From Pterois miles (taxonomy: Eukaryota > Chordata > Actinopteri > Perciformes > Scorpaenidae), in contig CAMQGK010000637.1 in the NCBI GenBank assembly GCA_947000775.1, positions 25,598,001 through 25,662,000 of the forward strand: a DNA stretch of 64,000 nucleotides. Reading direction: 5' to 3'. The number at the start of each line of letters is the position of its first letter. Within the stretch, counting starts at the first letter, position 1. Of this stretch, positions 23,501 to 36,469 are shown in pieces. The notes under the pieces are model-generated. The model did no database searches and was not told the origin of the DNA. It was given only the letters and a program-made list of their open reading frames with translations. Both the position numbers and the translations under genes were made by a program.

Positions 23501-25258
23501 ATTTAATAATAATTAATTTAATAATTACACATTTCTATAAAATGTCAATGATATTTATATAATCCCTTCACTGTAACTGAAATATTGTTTTTTCAATAAT
23601 TGATAAATAATTTAGTCTAGAAATTATCAATGATAATTACCGTACATAATCCCTTCATTGTAACTGAAATATTTTTATAATTGTTGATTAATAATTTATT
23701 CTAGAAATTATCAATGATATTTCCATAATCCTTTCACTGTAACTGAAATATTGTTTTTATAATTGTTGATTAATAATTTTGTTAATAAAATATCAATGAT
23801 ATTTCCAAAATCCCTTCACTGTAACTGAAATGTTGTTTTTTTAAATAGTTGATTAATAATTAAGTCTATAAAATATCAATAATAATTACATAATCCATTT
23901 GCTGTGACTGAAATATTGTTTTTTAAATAATTTTGTAATAATTAAGTCATATATAATATTACTTTCTTAATGGATTTGCTGAAAATCAAATATATTTTTT
24001 AAATAATTAATAATACCGTAATTTAGTTTTTAAAACATCCAAAATGCTGTCAAACTCATGCTTTAAAGCTGCATATTTTTGTTTTGTACAGAAACCTATA
24101 TTTATTTTGTTTTAGTTAACGATATAAAACTGAATTGTGGCTCCTCAGATTGGAGGAAGAACTTTGGGATTTTTTTGGATTGCATCATTTAATCAACTAA
24201 TTGTTTCAACACTGCTGCTTGTTGATGGTAGTGATGCCCAATTAAAGAACACTGATATATATCCTTGAAGAATTTAATTTAATTGCCATCACAAAAATCT
24301 CTCTTATGCATGTGTGATAATATGTATTGATTCTTCTTATTTCACATGGCTCCTCGTCCAGCTTGAGGAAAGTATGAAGCCACTTCGGCCATATGAGCGA
24401 CATGACACGCTGAAGCAGTTCCTGGACCACGACCGCAAAGTCCTGCGCTTCAACTGCTTCTGGGACGACTCAGAGAGCGTGTTTGGGGACCCCCGAGAGC
24501 TCGTACTGCACTACTTCCTGGCTGACGACACCATAGAGATCGTGGAGATCATCTCCCCGAACTCTGGGAGGGACAATGTGCCCAAATTCCTATGTCGCAG
24601 CAAACTACCTAAGGTGAGGCACCACGATAGGATCTGTTCAACAAGTATGTCAGTGTCTCCAGGCCGCGAGAGTGTAGAGAGGAGGACTACGTTTGTTATC
24701 AAGGAAAAACACAGATCCTACAGGTTATGGGAATTCCTTGTCTAGAATACAGAGGGGGACATGCAAGACAGGAAATGTCAGGAAAGTTGCTAAATTCTTA
24801 AGGGTGGTAACAGGAACATTTAGAGAGTACATGAATTTAGCAGAATGTGTTGCACAGCTTGTCTCATGCATTTAGTGTGTTCAGTTTCCATGCCCTTTTG
24901 CACGTTTTACATATAGATAGTTATTCCAAAACGAAAGGCGTGCAGTGACTCTCTTTCTGGTTGGGTGACTTCTTTGCATCATTCTCCCAACATCCCTCCC
25001 TTCACCAAGACCTCATTCAGTTTGACAGCACTGCTGTAGCATCCAGTCTCCCTCAAGCATTTTGGTTTTCTCCTCCAGTTACTGACCGAAGCCTAATTCA
25101 TCTTGAAAGACAGCCAATCCTCAATCATGTGTGTGTCTGTGAGTGTGTTGTCAGTGCAGCCTTTTATTAAATGTCAGCCCTAAAGGTTGACCAGAATCCA
25201 CCATCCAATGGGATTTCACCACATCTCTTCTTTACTCTGTCTCTTCTTCTATTAGTTT

Positions 25259-25301
<43 letters not shown>

Positions 25302-28300
25302 CTTTCTTTGTGGTCTCTCTATCTCTACCTCCAGATGTGTGCATCCATATTTGCATGCATAATGTTGCTCAGTTCTGTGAAGATCTTGAACAATGTTTGT
25401 TTTTCTGTTTATGTTTTTGTAGCGTTCAGCCCAATTGAAGCAGCCCGGACAGATCACGGACCGCACTGTGCTCAATGTGATCACGTCCGCGAGTCAGGGA
25501 AAACGCTACATACTGGACAGCCTCAAAGTATGTCCTGTCTCAGCCACTCTCATGTTACAACCACGCTGATATGATGATAATTCTATTGAGTGAGATCGAC
25601 CCACAGGGTGCAGAACTGATAGTAGGCCTAAAACAAGGTATTCAATATGGCCAAAAGTGTGGGGACACCAAAATCCAAGTAAGATCAAATTTAGTAATTG
25701 CAATTTAGATATTATCAATCTTAAAGCTACAAAATGCAATGGTATTTTAGACAATAGTGTATTTCCACGTGAGTGACAACAGTTTCCTGTTTTAGCAAAT
25801 TGCTACCCCCGTGCACAAAACCACGAATCCATCAAGTAATGGTTTTCTGACTTGTGGAAGAACTTGACACATCAATGCCAGTGTTAATAGTGACATTTCT
25901 TACCAAATTTCTAAAAATTGGAATTTCATGGGTTGAAAGTGACTCAGTTTGTCGTCTACTGGTATAAATCAGCCCTGAACCTCGCAAAGCAAATGGTAAG
26001 ATAGAGTTAACTATTTGGTACTTATCTGTCCCTATAAATTGTCATGAAACTCAAGCGTTTTCATGCCCCCCATATTAGTACACATTATGCCCCCATTTGA
26101 TTTCGCTTCAGGGACCTCCATCTGAAAATATTTTGGTTGTGGGATATGATTAAGACCAGAATTTTATAGTGGAGTTAGTGAAACCTGTGATCATAGTAGT
26201 GACTTATGGACCCTTACTCACATTGGGCTCACTTCTAAAGTAAATTTAATAATGAAAATAAACTATTCACTATTTTCTGGAACTCCCTCGAGGATGCCTG
26301 GTTCAGGACCACTGCAGTCACTGAGCAACTCCTGCCTCATACACTCCGCCCCCTCTCAGCCCCGTGACCACTTTTATCCAGAATTATTTAGCGGGTGGTA
26401 TTAAGGCTCAGACCTGATGGCGAAGTTACACTTTAACATTGTAGTCTAAATTTAGTCTAAATATAGCTAAATGTACATAAATTCAAAAGTCTCAGATGTG
26501 GTCTTTCACTCATCTTATACTCCCCTCTTTCTTCTCTCTTGCAGACAGGAGTTGTCCATGATGAGTTTTATAAGGACTGTGATCTGACTGTAGGTGGGGA
26601 GGTGAACGTGTGGGGCAGGAGAGTGATCATCACTGATTGTGACGACTTCACCAAAGACTACTACCGCTCCAAATACGGCATAGGTAACCAATACTATTGT
26701 GTTTTTGGATTTTTCTTATTTCAAACATATGACCTGATTTCTCCAGACAAAATAGGCAGCTTTATGGGAGCTTTCACAAGCTAACCTTTAGTCTGATTTA
26801 ATTGAAATCTGGTTCCTTTCCAAGTGGAGTAAAATGCAGAATGCCTGCGCTGGCTTTTGTTGAATTTGACATGGGTAAACGACAGTTTAACGTGAGTGGG
26901 AGAGGACTTACCTGGACTTCTGCAGAAATCCAATATTTGCTTGACATCTGAGCCAAAGACAACACACAGAATATACTAAATAAAGGCCACAAAAATAGGA
27001 TTAGCCAAACAGACAATGGCTTGTGAAAGTGCCTTTAAACATTATTTTAAAGGGCATATTTTTATTGCTGTATAGACTAAATTAATAATCAATAAAGGAT
27101 AGACTGACTCACAGTTTTATCTGTGATCTGTTAGTGTGACATTTTACCTAGACACACATTTGAATGGATTTAATCTTCAATCATTGGCTCATTCATGCAA
27201 TACATTAATCTGAACACTTAGGGGCAGTAAGAGCAAGCACCAGCAGCTAGCGCTATTACCTTCCTATGATACTGATCCCTGAGACTAATGTTCAGAGGAT
27301 GAGGTATTTTTCATTTGCATAGTTAGTACAGCTGTAATGTTCTCATTTGAGCTTGCCTATAGTAGCCTATATAATATTCTGTTTCTGTCGGTCAGTCCTT
27401 GGTGGAAGGATATACATGTAAGAACCTATTACAGAGTTCAGCACACTGCTCCCCACCAGGAGAAACCCAAGCTGGTCCTGGATGTGTCTGCCACCCTGGG
27501 CATGTTTTGGGGGGTTGCTGTGTTAGTCACGGTTGTAAACCAGGCGGAGCCCCCGGTGACAGGCCACTGTGATGGAGGGTGCTGTCTGACTCTGAGCAGT
27601 CAAAGGTCAGCTCAGGGTCACCGTCAAACCCAGGCTGCTGTGCTCCTGCATGGATGGATTACCTGCTGCCCTCTGATCATTTTGGCTCTCCTCCTGGGTT
27701 TCTTTCTTCTTTTTAAGTGTTTTGTCATTTCTTTCTCTGCCTTCCTCTCAGAGGACTTCACCCCAGTGCAGTACAAAGCTCCCCCAGCCCCTAAGCCCCC
27801 GAGGCCTGTGCCCCCCTACAATGGCTTTGGCTCAGAGGAGGACTCGCTAAGCTCCTGCAAGGGACTGCTACCCAAGCCCCCACAGAAAGACTTCCAGAAG
27901 TTTATGGCGAAAGACAGGTTGGATGAGTTGTGGTCACAGTCACAATCAAATTATGCACTGAAATGTTTGTGTCTGTGTGTGTTAGAGGCAACCCCCAACT
28001 CTCCTGTGTCCCCCTGGACAGGAATGTGCTGAATTTCCGTGCCAAGATGGTGACCACCGACCCAGTTGACAGAGACAGGATGTTCATCATCTCCTTCTAC
28101 CTCTGCGATGACTCCATTAGTGTGTTTGAACATCCACAGAAGAACTCAGGTAAAAATGTTTGGACCATAGCTGCACAACTATGAGAATCTGTGACTGTCA
28201 TGGTAAACATTTGGTTTGTGAGATCCAGTTTCCATTTTCGGAATCTTCAGATGAAACAGATGAAGTTTAGTTTACAGACCTACTTTTTCAGGGATGGAGA

Positions 28301-30048
28301 TTTTCCCATCAGTGTAAATCAGTATTTGACAGTATTTTTTAAGATGGATATGGGTTGGGATGGGTTCAAGGACTGTTCCGCATGGCTCCTAAATGAGATA
28401 TCCAGCCACTGAAATGATGTAAGACAAAGCAATATGAGTAGTGATTTAAATTCAATTTAGATTTGAATTCAATGTGAAAGTTTAAAGCCAACATTATATA
28501 ATAATAATGGTGAGCGCGTTCAAACTGTGGACCAGGACCAAGTTACTTGTCAAGCTGATTTTCAGTGACATTTATGAGATGAGTATTAACATCCTTCTTT
28601 CTTCTCTCACACATCGTGCACCAGGTGTGCTTGGTGGTAAATTTCTAGAGCGTGGTCGTGTAAAGAAGCCAGGCCAGGAGCTGTTTAAAAGCGAGCCGTC
28701 TAAGTACTTTAAAGCTCAGGATCTGTACGTTGGAGCAACCCTCTGCCTCAACAATATGCACTTCCAACTTCTGGATGCCGATGAATACACCTTCAACTAC
28801 ATGGAGCAACATGCTGAGGAGGTAGGGAAAAAAAGAAATTTTTTCTGTGTTTTTGGTTTTTATCAAAAAATTTGGTATTGCAAATAGTGGTGGTCTTTGG
28901 AGTAGGTTGCTAGAGCTAACAATTGTCTTAAATTGTCTGAAGTTCCCCAAAGCCAATGTGGGAAACATCCTCAGTAAACTACGGTCCATTCAGGAGGAGA
29001 AACAGAGTGAGATCAGGAAGTTTCTGGCTCTCAGTGACCCCAACAATACTGGCTTCATCCCCTATGAGTCACTCAGGTAAAGTAATACAACAATAGGTCC
29101 AGTTCACCCCCTTTGCAATAATATGTACTGAAGTGGAAGATTAGAGTCGACTCAGTTGGAGCAGTAACAGATTCAAGTCCTCCTGATACATACAGTACAG
29201 TGTAAGATAGACCTAGTCTTTGTCTTAATCTAACTTTAAGTTGGAATTGTTGTAGACAGTGACTTAAATTTACCTGTTGCATAAAGCTTCACTATAAGTG
29301 ACTAATGTAAGACTGGCTTAGATACCCTGTCATGCAATGCATTATGGGTGAGATAAGACTGTTCACAGAGGAGACAAAATGGCGGATGCAGCACCACACC
29401 AGTATGGGGAAAGTAACAGAAAACTTAATTAGCATAAGTCCAACAACCAACATCATCAACAATTAGAGAATTTGGAACAAGAATCTTAAAAGGTTATGGA
29501 TGAACAGTTGAAATTGTTAGCTAATGATTAGCTAAAAATAATGGATAAACAGTTGAATTAGTTAGCTAAAAGTTAGCTAAAAGTAATGGGGAAACAGTTG
29601 AAATAGTTAGCTAAAAGTTAGCTAAAAGTAAAAGGGAAACAATTGAATCACTTAGATAAAATTTTAAGTTAGCTGAGATACAAATCATGTCCAGTAATTT
29701 ACTGTCCAGTTCAAGAGGAAGTGACAAAAAGAAGCAAAGAGAATTTCTATACATAGTTTAGGACTGTGAGATGTGGTTATGTCTTATCAGTTTTTGTGTG
29801 TTATTTTGTACTGTATGTGTGTGCCTGTATACACCACCACAGGGGCCTGCTGACAGGCCTGGAGTGCGATCTGTCAGAGCACGAGGTGCTGGTGCTGGGC
29901 CGGTGTTTCTCAGAGCACGAGCAGCCTGAGGCGGACGTGGGCCTGATGCTGGCTGTGGCCCAGGACTTCCTCAAGAAGAAACACTTTGACGAGCTCCCTG
30001 ACATGGCCAGAGCCTTGGCACACCGCGACCGACACAAGTAGGCGGCTG

Positions 30049-30087
<39 letters not shown>

Positions 30088-32752
30088 TGTTAACCTAAGA
30101 CAAAAAACTTTTGCAACAGAAATGCACACAAACACACATGCAGCGTCACAACAAGACATCAATCGTGCAGTCAGTGGCCCCATATCTCAGAGCAGCGATT
30201 AGTTCCAGCAGTGTGAGAGTGGAGCATTGGAACCAGATGGACCCTGAAGCATGTAGCATGTAACTCTGCAGGCCACGGGACACACGCATAGTTTCTGTCT
30301 GTGCGTCTTTCTTCCTGCTTGTTGTCTTCCTTCTCTTTTTGTGCATAAAATTACAAGTTTAATGCATGCACACTACATATACTTATCCTTCCACATGTAG
30401 TAGATCTTTGGCGCAAGTTGGGTCAGCGGAAATGGATGGTCAACAGCACAAGGTTAAGCTGGCTTATCTGTTTATATGGCTGCGTTGACACTCTCAGTTA
30501 GCGTCAGATTGTTCATCACTGTCCTTGTAATGAAGATGGCATGACAAGAATGGGCGTCCGGACTGCCTGGCATCACTGTGGAAAACAGCTGTAGTCTTAG
30601 AGGACAAGCATCTTTTGTTCACATTGTTCATACAAACTCAGTTTGAGACATTTTTCTATAAATAGTATATTGATGAGTGGTTTCTTTATAAAAAAAAAAA
30701 AAATCAACAAAGCCCAACTTGTTCAACTTGTCAGCACTGACTGATAAGATCCTGCTCAGTGGTTATAAAAATATCCTTTAAGAGTGAATTGTTTTCAGTT
30801 TAGAGTAGATTCTACCCCGTGAGGAGCATTTTTTTAGCTTTATTTAAATAACCCACGACAAACAGGCAAGCGGCCAGATGTGGGTCCAAACCATTGACTG
30901 TACATATAGAAGGACAATGTGTTTCCACTTCCTCCCTCTGTACAAAAGTGAAGCCAAAATATCCCGGATACAGAAGCTGCCATCTTGTTTTTTTGTTTTT
31001 TGTTGTTGTTGTTTATGTTTTTGTAATGTGTTTATTGGTTTTCAGTTTTACAGATAAGTTCAATGTAAACAATATTTTGTGTTTTTCAAACAAAAGAGCA
31101 CAAACGGACAAAAAATACACAATTGGCAAATTATTAAAAACAAACAAAAACACACAATGAGAAATAAATAAATAGAATAAAATTTTAAATTTTAAATTTT
31201 AAATTGCATACGGATTCAACATGAAATTTCACTGATGCGATGTATCCAGAAATAATGACAATGACTTCAGGTCTGCAAATTACATATGAGGAGATTGATT
31301 ATTGACAATAACTGTAATATTTAAAAATTAAATAATGATATCATGTTATCTTATCTTAATAATACACATGATAATCTAGTACCTCTTAATCATTTTACAT
31401 ATACAGTTATAGCTACAGAATCTTTCTCCACCTCCCTACATTACTTTGAGTGTAATTCATTTGCCAAAAAAAGGGACAAAAAAATAAACAAATTTGACAT
31501 TTGACTTATAGCTTTATTATCTCTTTTTTAAATTCTCTGTAGACATTGCAATAATAACATTATAATGAATTCTTTTGGCTTTGATAATCGTGTAGTGAAA
31601 ATCTGATACAGCGACAGCCCTAATATGAACACACACATCGTGCTCTGCATCTACTACTTCAGCTGTCAATCACGATGTATCGCTTCCTTTTCATAGCATA
31701 AGATTACTCATTAAGACCAAAGTTATCAGAAAATTGAACACTTGAACAAACATAAGTATGATAAGAAACACCTAAAATGGCAGAAAGTATCCTTGGAAAA
31801 ATATGCATTTGATGTGTACTTTGACTTTGTAGTTTGGCCCATGTCCCATCCACCAACATGGTGGGGGCAGATCTGTACTGCAGCCAGCCACCAGGGGGTG
31901 ATCCAGATGATTTTACTTCACTCCTAGGGAAGCTGACATGTCGATCTTTATATAGAAACTAGGGTCCAAGCTTGTCTTTTTTCTGTGCGTCGGATACCCA
32001 AATCTCTTTTCATTGTGTCTCCAGGATCGGCCGTCTTTCCACCAAAGAAACAAGGACTGTGTGTAAGGCCTTCCAGCTTCCTCTGCCTGACAACCTGCTC
32101 GGAGGTCTGCTCAGCAAGTAAGAGCCCACTAATCACCACACAGTTCGGGGTTAAATGGTTCAAGGTCCCACTACATTTTCAGAATGGGTTTGAATAATGA
32201 ATGATTCATTCATTGTAAAGTATAGCCCAGTCCTTCGCCCAGAAATCTTTCTTGGCATGGTTGAAAGATCTCTGAATCAGCATTTAGACTGATATGACTA
32301 AAAAATGATGTATTGGAAGTAGAGCAAAATAGTGGGAGCTCTAAATAGTATGCACATGTTTCTAATCTGGATGCATGTCTGCTGTAGGTTTGCAGATGGA
32401 GACGAGATTGACTACCATGCCTTCCTGGCTGGCATTAATTGGTTAGAGCACCTTGCTCCCCCGGTAATGACCGAAGACGCCTTGAAGGTAAGAGAGGGGA
32501 ATGATGGTAAAACACGTAAAACAAAAGTGGGGAGAGAGAAACTTTTTTTTTTAGATGAGAGTGAATCAGAAAAGCAGAGTCAGTGATTTCACAGTGTGTG
32601 CACAGATTTTTAAATAGCCGTAGCTGAAAATCAATCTACATTTTACCCCTACCTGTGATGACTCAGTGGATGAGGGAGCCAAAAGCAGAATCAAGTGAGT
32701 GGGAGGGAGTGGTCAAATGGACAAGAGGACAATTTATTGTGCAGAGAAATTG

Positions 32753-32808
<56 letters not shown>

Positions 32809-35245
32809 GGAGGGAGGGAGGGAGGGAGAGAGGTGGTCAAAAAGGAAGGAAGTAGCTCCTTTGTTCTATACTCTTGCATTTATATCTTTTAATGCTGATT
32901 TAGCATGCTTTGCCACAGCCAAATCTAAGCAGAAACAGGTGAGCGCGGATTTACACCATGGCACGGCAACAAAGGGAAGCTTACATGAACAGAATGAGAG
33001 TGGACTGAATCTGTCTGTGTGGCTTTGTGAGTGTGTGTACGCCGACACAGTGCTTGCTCAATTCTCAGTTTTTTTTCCCCTCTGTCACGGTTTACAGCTG
33101 CTCTTTGCCTCACCGGGTTCTCAGCCCAAAGCTGGTCGTTCAGACTCTGCTCAGCGACTACGTTTACATGCACAAAATATGCCCTTGGTCCTGAAAATAC
33201 AATGGGCCTCATGCAAGAACCACACAGAACAGATTTGTTCAAAAGTGGTTTATACAAGTGATTTAGGAGAACTTGTCACATTCACCAATTTTCTCATATT
33301 TTGAATTTTGCATAAACACTATTTGGATGCTCGTCAGGCCCATGGAAGAGAGTGTGTCTTTATACAGCGTGCTGATATAGCTTATTGGCAGAGACAGATG
33401 AGTGAGGCAGGAGGTTTAGCCTTATATGGTATCATTGGCATGTTAATTACACTAATTTGTAATTCTCATGAACGCACGCTCATTTACACACAGGTGGCAT
33501 TCATCATGTTGATGCAGCTCATTAACACTTGTTGAATCTAATGTGGCACACTCATACGAAAAGAAGAAAAAGATAAGCATATGAAAATGTTCTTGCATGA
33601 GGCTTAGTATTCCTACTATGGTGTTTACTGGCTAATGAAAATTGATATTCTATTAACATTCCTGTTTACATGCAGCCGTGCCGTGCGAACACAGCCTCCC
33701 TTTTCCATTCCTTCAAGCACTTTCTTGAAATGGTCAGCATCACGATATTCTGGCATATCCAAAAACTTATTGGTATTCAAGTCTTTTATAATGTTTAAAA
33801 GTAGGTGTATTTCTCTTTCTAGCTACAAATATGGCTTTTCTTTTGGGCATGCATGTCTGCAAACTGTTGGTGAGTTGGTTTGTGTACAACACACAGATCT
33901 GGATGTAAAGAGGCAGGAGGCTGTGGTTACAAACTGTTGCAAAAACTCCAACTGAGACACATATTCTGAAAGTGATGTATACATGTCCAAAAAAAGGCTC
34001 CTAAAACCTGAATAATATCAGCATATCCCACATGTCTTAGTCTGACAATGATCCAGTTGGAATAAGGCTTAATTCAGAATATCCAAAGGGAATATGCTGT
34101 TTACATGACCCGTATCAAATTCAGAATATTGTTATATTTGCAATAATATTGGAATATTAGTGTGCATATAAACATACTGACGTCAAACATTATAGAAGCA
34201 AAGAGACGAAACTCCAATGTTTTCTTTTTACAACAGCCGCTGCCGCCTCTTTGAACTGAAAACAGTAAAATATTAAATTTATAATATTTTATTGTTCAAC
34301 ACAGGCCATTTCGATAGAATATAACAATAGAATAGAAATGATCATACTTTACTTTTTACAGCACATTTTACTGGCATCTGGCAGTCGCTTCAGTCCAAAA
34401 TGGTGTAAGCGTAGATTTGCTGTTGAGCATTACAATGGAACAAACAATTGATTTTTTTCTTTCTGCGTTCTTTCATCCTAAAAAAAACTCGAAGGTGAAC
34501 CCCTGAAAAATGGCCATTTAACCTTGTGCACCTCTGAAGGTGTCACATGTACTGTGTTTCACAGTGAGGACACAACATTACTGTCAAGTAGACAGACCCA
34601 GATTGACTATTCCCTAGGTCCCTTTTTGGTCTTTGCTGCAATCCATATTCTGTTTTCTTATTACCTCCATTATTTTCTTCCTTTCTATTCATTATATTCA
34701 ACAATCTTGGGAACAGTTCGAAAAACCTGCTTTAAAGAAATAGCTAAATTTCAGTTGTCTTTTAATATTAAAAAGAAGTTATTTTATTTCCTACATATGT
34801 GTTTTAATCAGTCTAATGGAGGCAGAGAACAGCTCTAAATTTTAAATCTTTAAGCAAAGTGGTGTTATTTACAAAGCACATATGTCACACGCTGGCAACT
34901 TAAGCTGCTTTTCAAGTTGTATAAAGGACATAAAACAAAGTAAGACAAATAAAAGACAAATACAGGCGATATTTATCACAGAGAAACAATAACAAAGGAG
35001 AGCAACAAATAGTAAACCAAAGTGGAAGCTAAAATCATTATTGGCAACACTGAGCATGAAAGTATTTTAATATAGTCAGAGCTGTGCAGTGACTTGTGTA
35101 TTCCTGTCGTCTCCAGTTTGAGGTGAATGTGAGGTTTGATGCCGGTGGGCCTACAGTGAAAAACGTCAACTACTCCTCCCTTCTGATGGATGTATTGGAC
35201 TCTCCCTCCAACAGCGGTGACCCAACAACCACCACCTCAACATAG
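20523..35245 (+). CDS. efhc2: EF-hand domain-containing protein 2, complete (15 exons)
   Basis: EFHC2 is a microtubule inner protein of ciliary and flagellar doublet microtubules, related to EFHC1 and algal RIB72. Exons: 20523-20564, 21585-21773, 22695-22845, 23008-23231, 24362-24613, 25423-25527, 26545-26683, 27752-27917, 28022-28149, 28625-28821, 28943-29076, 29843-30037, 32025-32117, 32388-32487, 35117-35245. All are AG/GT bounded and in phase, giving 747 residues (human 749). The start MALPFLPGNS matches the family start. Three DM10 domains are expected at about 75-182, 226-365 and 430-535; visible pieces are YLEDDTIQVVEPEYKNSG, YFLADDTIEIVE and YLCDDSISVFEHPQKNSG. NVWGRRVIITDCDDFTK is also family-typical. 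An EF-hand loop DPNNTGFIPYES starts near residue 563. The last exon is the least conserved, but KNVNYSSLLMDVL aligns with the human C-terminus. Introns carry a dispersed repeat, two minisatellites, microsatellites and nested miniature elements; the rest is unremarkable. Confidence 0.96.
21950..22610 (+). repeat. dispersed repeat R1 (reverse copy at 55138)
   Basis: Shares long blocks with the reverse strand of 55138-55588, such as AATCACACATTTTTTAT, TGTTCAAAATGTA, AAGTATTTAATACTC and ATCAACATGGGAG. The left end reads GCTGTCAATTGATTG. It belongs to a common teleost family of unknown class. It lies in efhc2 intron 2 and ends about 85 bp before exon 3. Confidence 0.7.
23480..24010. repeat. about 80-87-bp degenerate minisatellite
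   Basis: TGTAACTGA (or TGTGACTGA) recurs at 23572, 23659, 23738, 23820 and 23903, each followed by AATATTGTTTTT-like sequence and GATTAATAATT. Spacing varies from 79 to 87 bp and units are well diverged, so it is old. It lies in efhc2 intron 4. Confidence 0.85.
25261..25293. repeat. (CT)n microsatellite
   Basis: About 16 TC units in efhc2 intron 5, about 130 bp upstream of exon 6. Confidence 0.9.
25528..26544. other. efhc2 intron 6
   Basis: A stretch near 25645 (GGCCAAAAGTGTGGGGACACC region) resembles a mariner-type miniature element end, but the partner end was not found. Nothing else was recognised. Confidence 0.35.
29503..29682. repeat. 45-bp tandem repeat
   Basis: AACAGTTGAA (or AACAATTGAA) starts at 29503, 29548, 29593 and 29638, an exact 45-bp period. 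Each unit contains paired GTTAGCTAA words. It lies in efhc2 intron 11, about 160 bp before exon 12. Confidence 0.85.
30050..30085. repeat. (CA)n microsatellite next to a splice donor
   Basis: About 18 CA units beginning 12 bp downstream of the efhc2 exon 12 splice donor (GT at 30038-30039). Confidence 0.95.
30086..32024. other. efhc2 intron 12
   Basis: About 1.9 kb of AT-rich intron with short T and A runs (around 30692 and 30990). No exon, RNA gene or identifiable transposon was found. Confidence 0.5.
32757..32806. repeat. (GA)n microsatellite followed by (GGGA)n
   Basis: About 24 GA units followed by five GGGA-like units to about 32827, in efhc2 intron 14. Confidence 0.95.
33165..34190. 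repeat. nested miniature elements in efhc2 intron 14
   Basis: An inner element has exact 15-bp inverted ends, GCCTCATGCAAGAAC (33206-33220) and GTTCTTGCATGAGGC (33589-33603). It seems to lie inside an outer repeat with GTTTACATGCA-type words at about 33170, 33665 and 34100 and recurring CAGAATAT words. The inner element is well supported; the outer boundaries are approximate. Confidence 0.6.
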
Positions 35246-35972
35246 ACACAAGGTGGGAGGTGAAAGGATTTTGTTTCGCAAACACCCACTACTTGTTCCT
35301 CAATTAAAGAGCGTGGTCTATCAGCTAACCAGCCCTTCTGTTCTCATTGTGTGTCATGATGAAGAAGTGTAAATCTACAGGTGGTGGGGTGTGTGTGCAT
35401 AATTTGCTTTTTTTAGTATATGAATAATTTGACGGTAACACAAAACTAGAAAGTTGATGCTTTAGGGGGGAAAAGCTCTGAGAACATATGCTTTGTGATG
35501 TGCTTGTGTGCTTACATGAGGTGGTGTGAATCCCTCCGAGACACAAGACGTTAAAGCAGAGCAATATTTCAGCTCTGGGCAGCGTGCACTCACACAAATT
35601 ATGATTACAGGTTATTCAACTGTATCCTAAGGTGATAAGGAGGAGAAATTGTAGTTGGAATGGATGATTTGTGCTATATGTTGACTGTACATTGGCCACA
35701 TCTACCAAGACACAAGCCAGTACATACTGTAGGTGTGGAAACCACAGATATAGTTGGGCTGTGTTGAGTCCAAAAGCCAGGAGGTGTATGCAGGCTAGCT
35801 ATACACTCTATGGCTTCTTCCAATATCACATACCATGCACTGCATTCTTAATAAGTGTGCTATCGTTCAACATACTTTTGTGTGAATAAACAGCAGTGTG
35901 TATCTCTCCAGAAGCACTGAGCAGTAATTCACAGTGTCTCTTCCCGAGATTCTGGTCGCTGGCTGGAGACAT

Positions 35973-35986
35973 GTAACCATGGTAAC
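35973..35986. promoter_or_regulatory. palindromic RFX X-box motif
   Basis: GTAACCATGGTAAC fits GTNRCC-AT-RGYAAC without mismatch apart from spacing and is its own reverse complement. It lies about 730 bp past the efhc2 stop codon. Function is unknown; a chance match is possible. Confidence 0.4.
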
Positions 35987-36469
35987 CTGTGCCAGCCTTG
36001 TATGACCAAAACAATAGTTTGTGAGACAAACATCTGAACATCTGAATTAAAGTAAAATCTTTATTATTCTTAGCCATGTGAGATCTCATACTAACAGTTA
36101 AATTTAAATAGTTCATTATCTTATTACAGAGCTGTCCATCACTGTCTGTTATGAATTAGCGCATGGCATTGTGGGTGTTTTATGCCACTATAGTGTCCAG
36201 AGTTTGATACTGTAATATTTCAACTGAAACAGTATGCAGTTTGTGTACGATTGGTTTCATACTAAGGTTTCGGACATACTAACAAATCTCATATACTTCA
36301 TGTACTTAATCATGTTAGTATGCAATTTTGGATGCAACCTTAGACTGTATAGTTTTCTCACAGCAAGGTAAACTGATGAAATCATTCTAAATATAACGTA
36401 TACTTAAACTGATATTGAATTTTTTAGGTGGCCTTTTTTTTACGTAGCCAAAATATATTTTGCTGAGTC

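Noticed and set aside
27337..28032. 231-codon open frame as an independent gene
   Set aside because: Its C-terminal third is efhc2 exon 8. The rest is intron 7 read-through, and the exon has a good acceptor at 27751.
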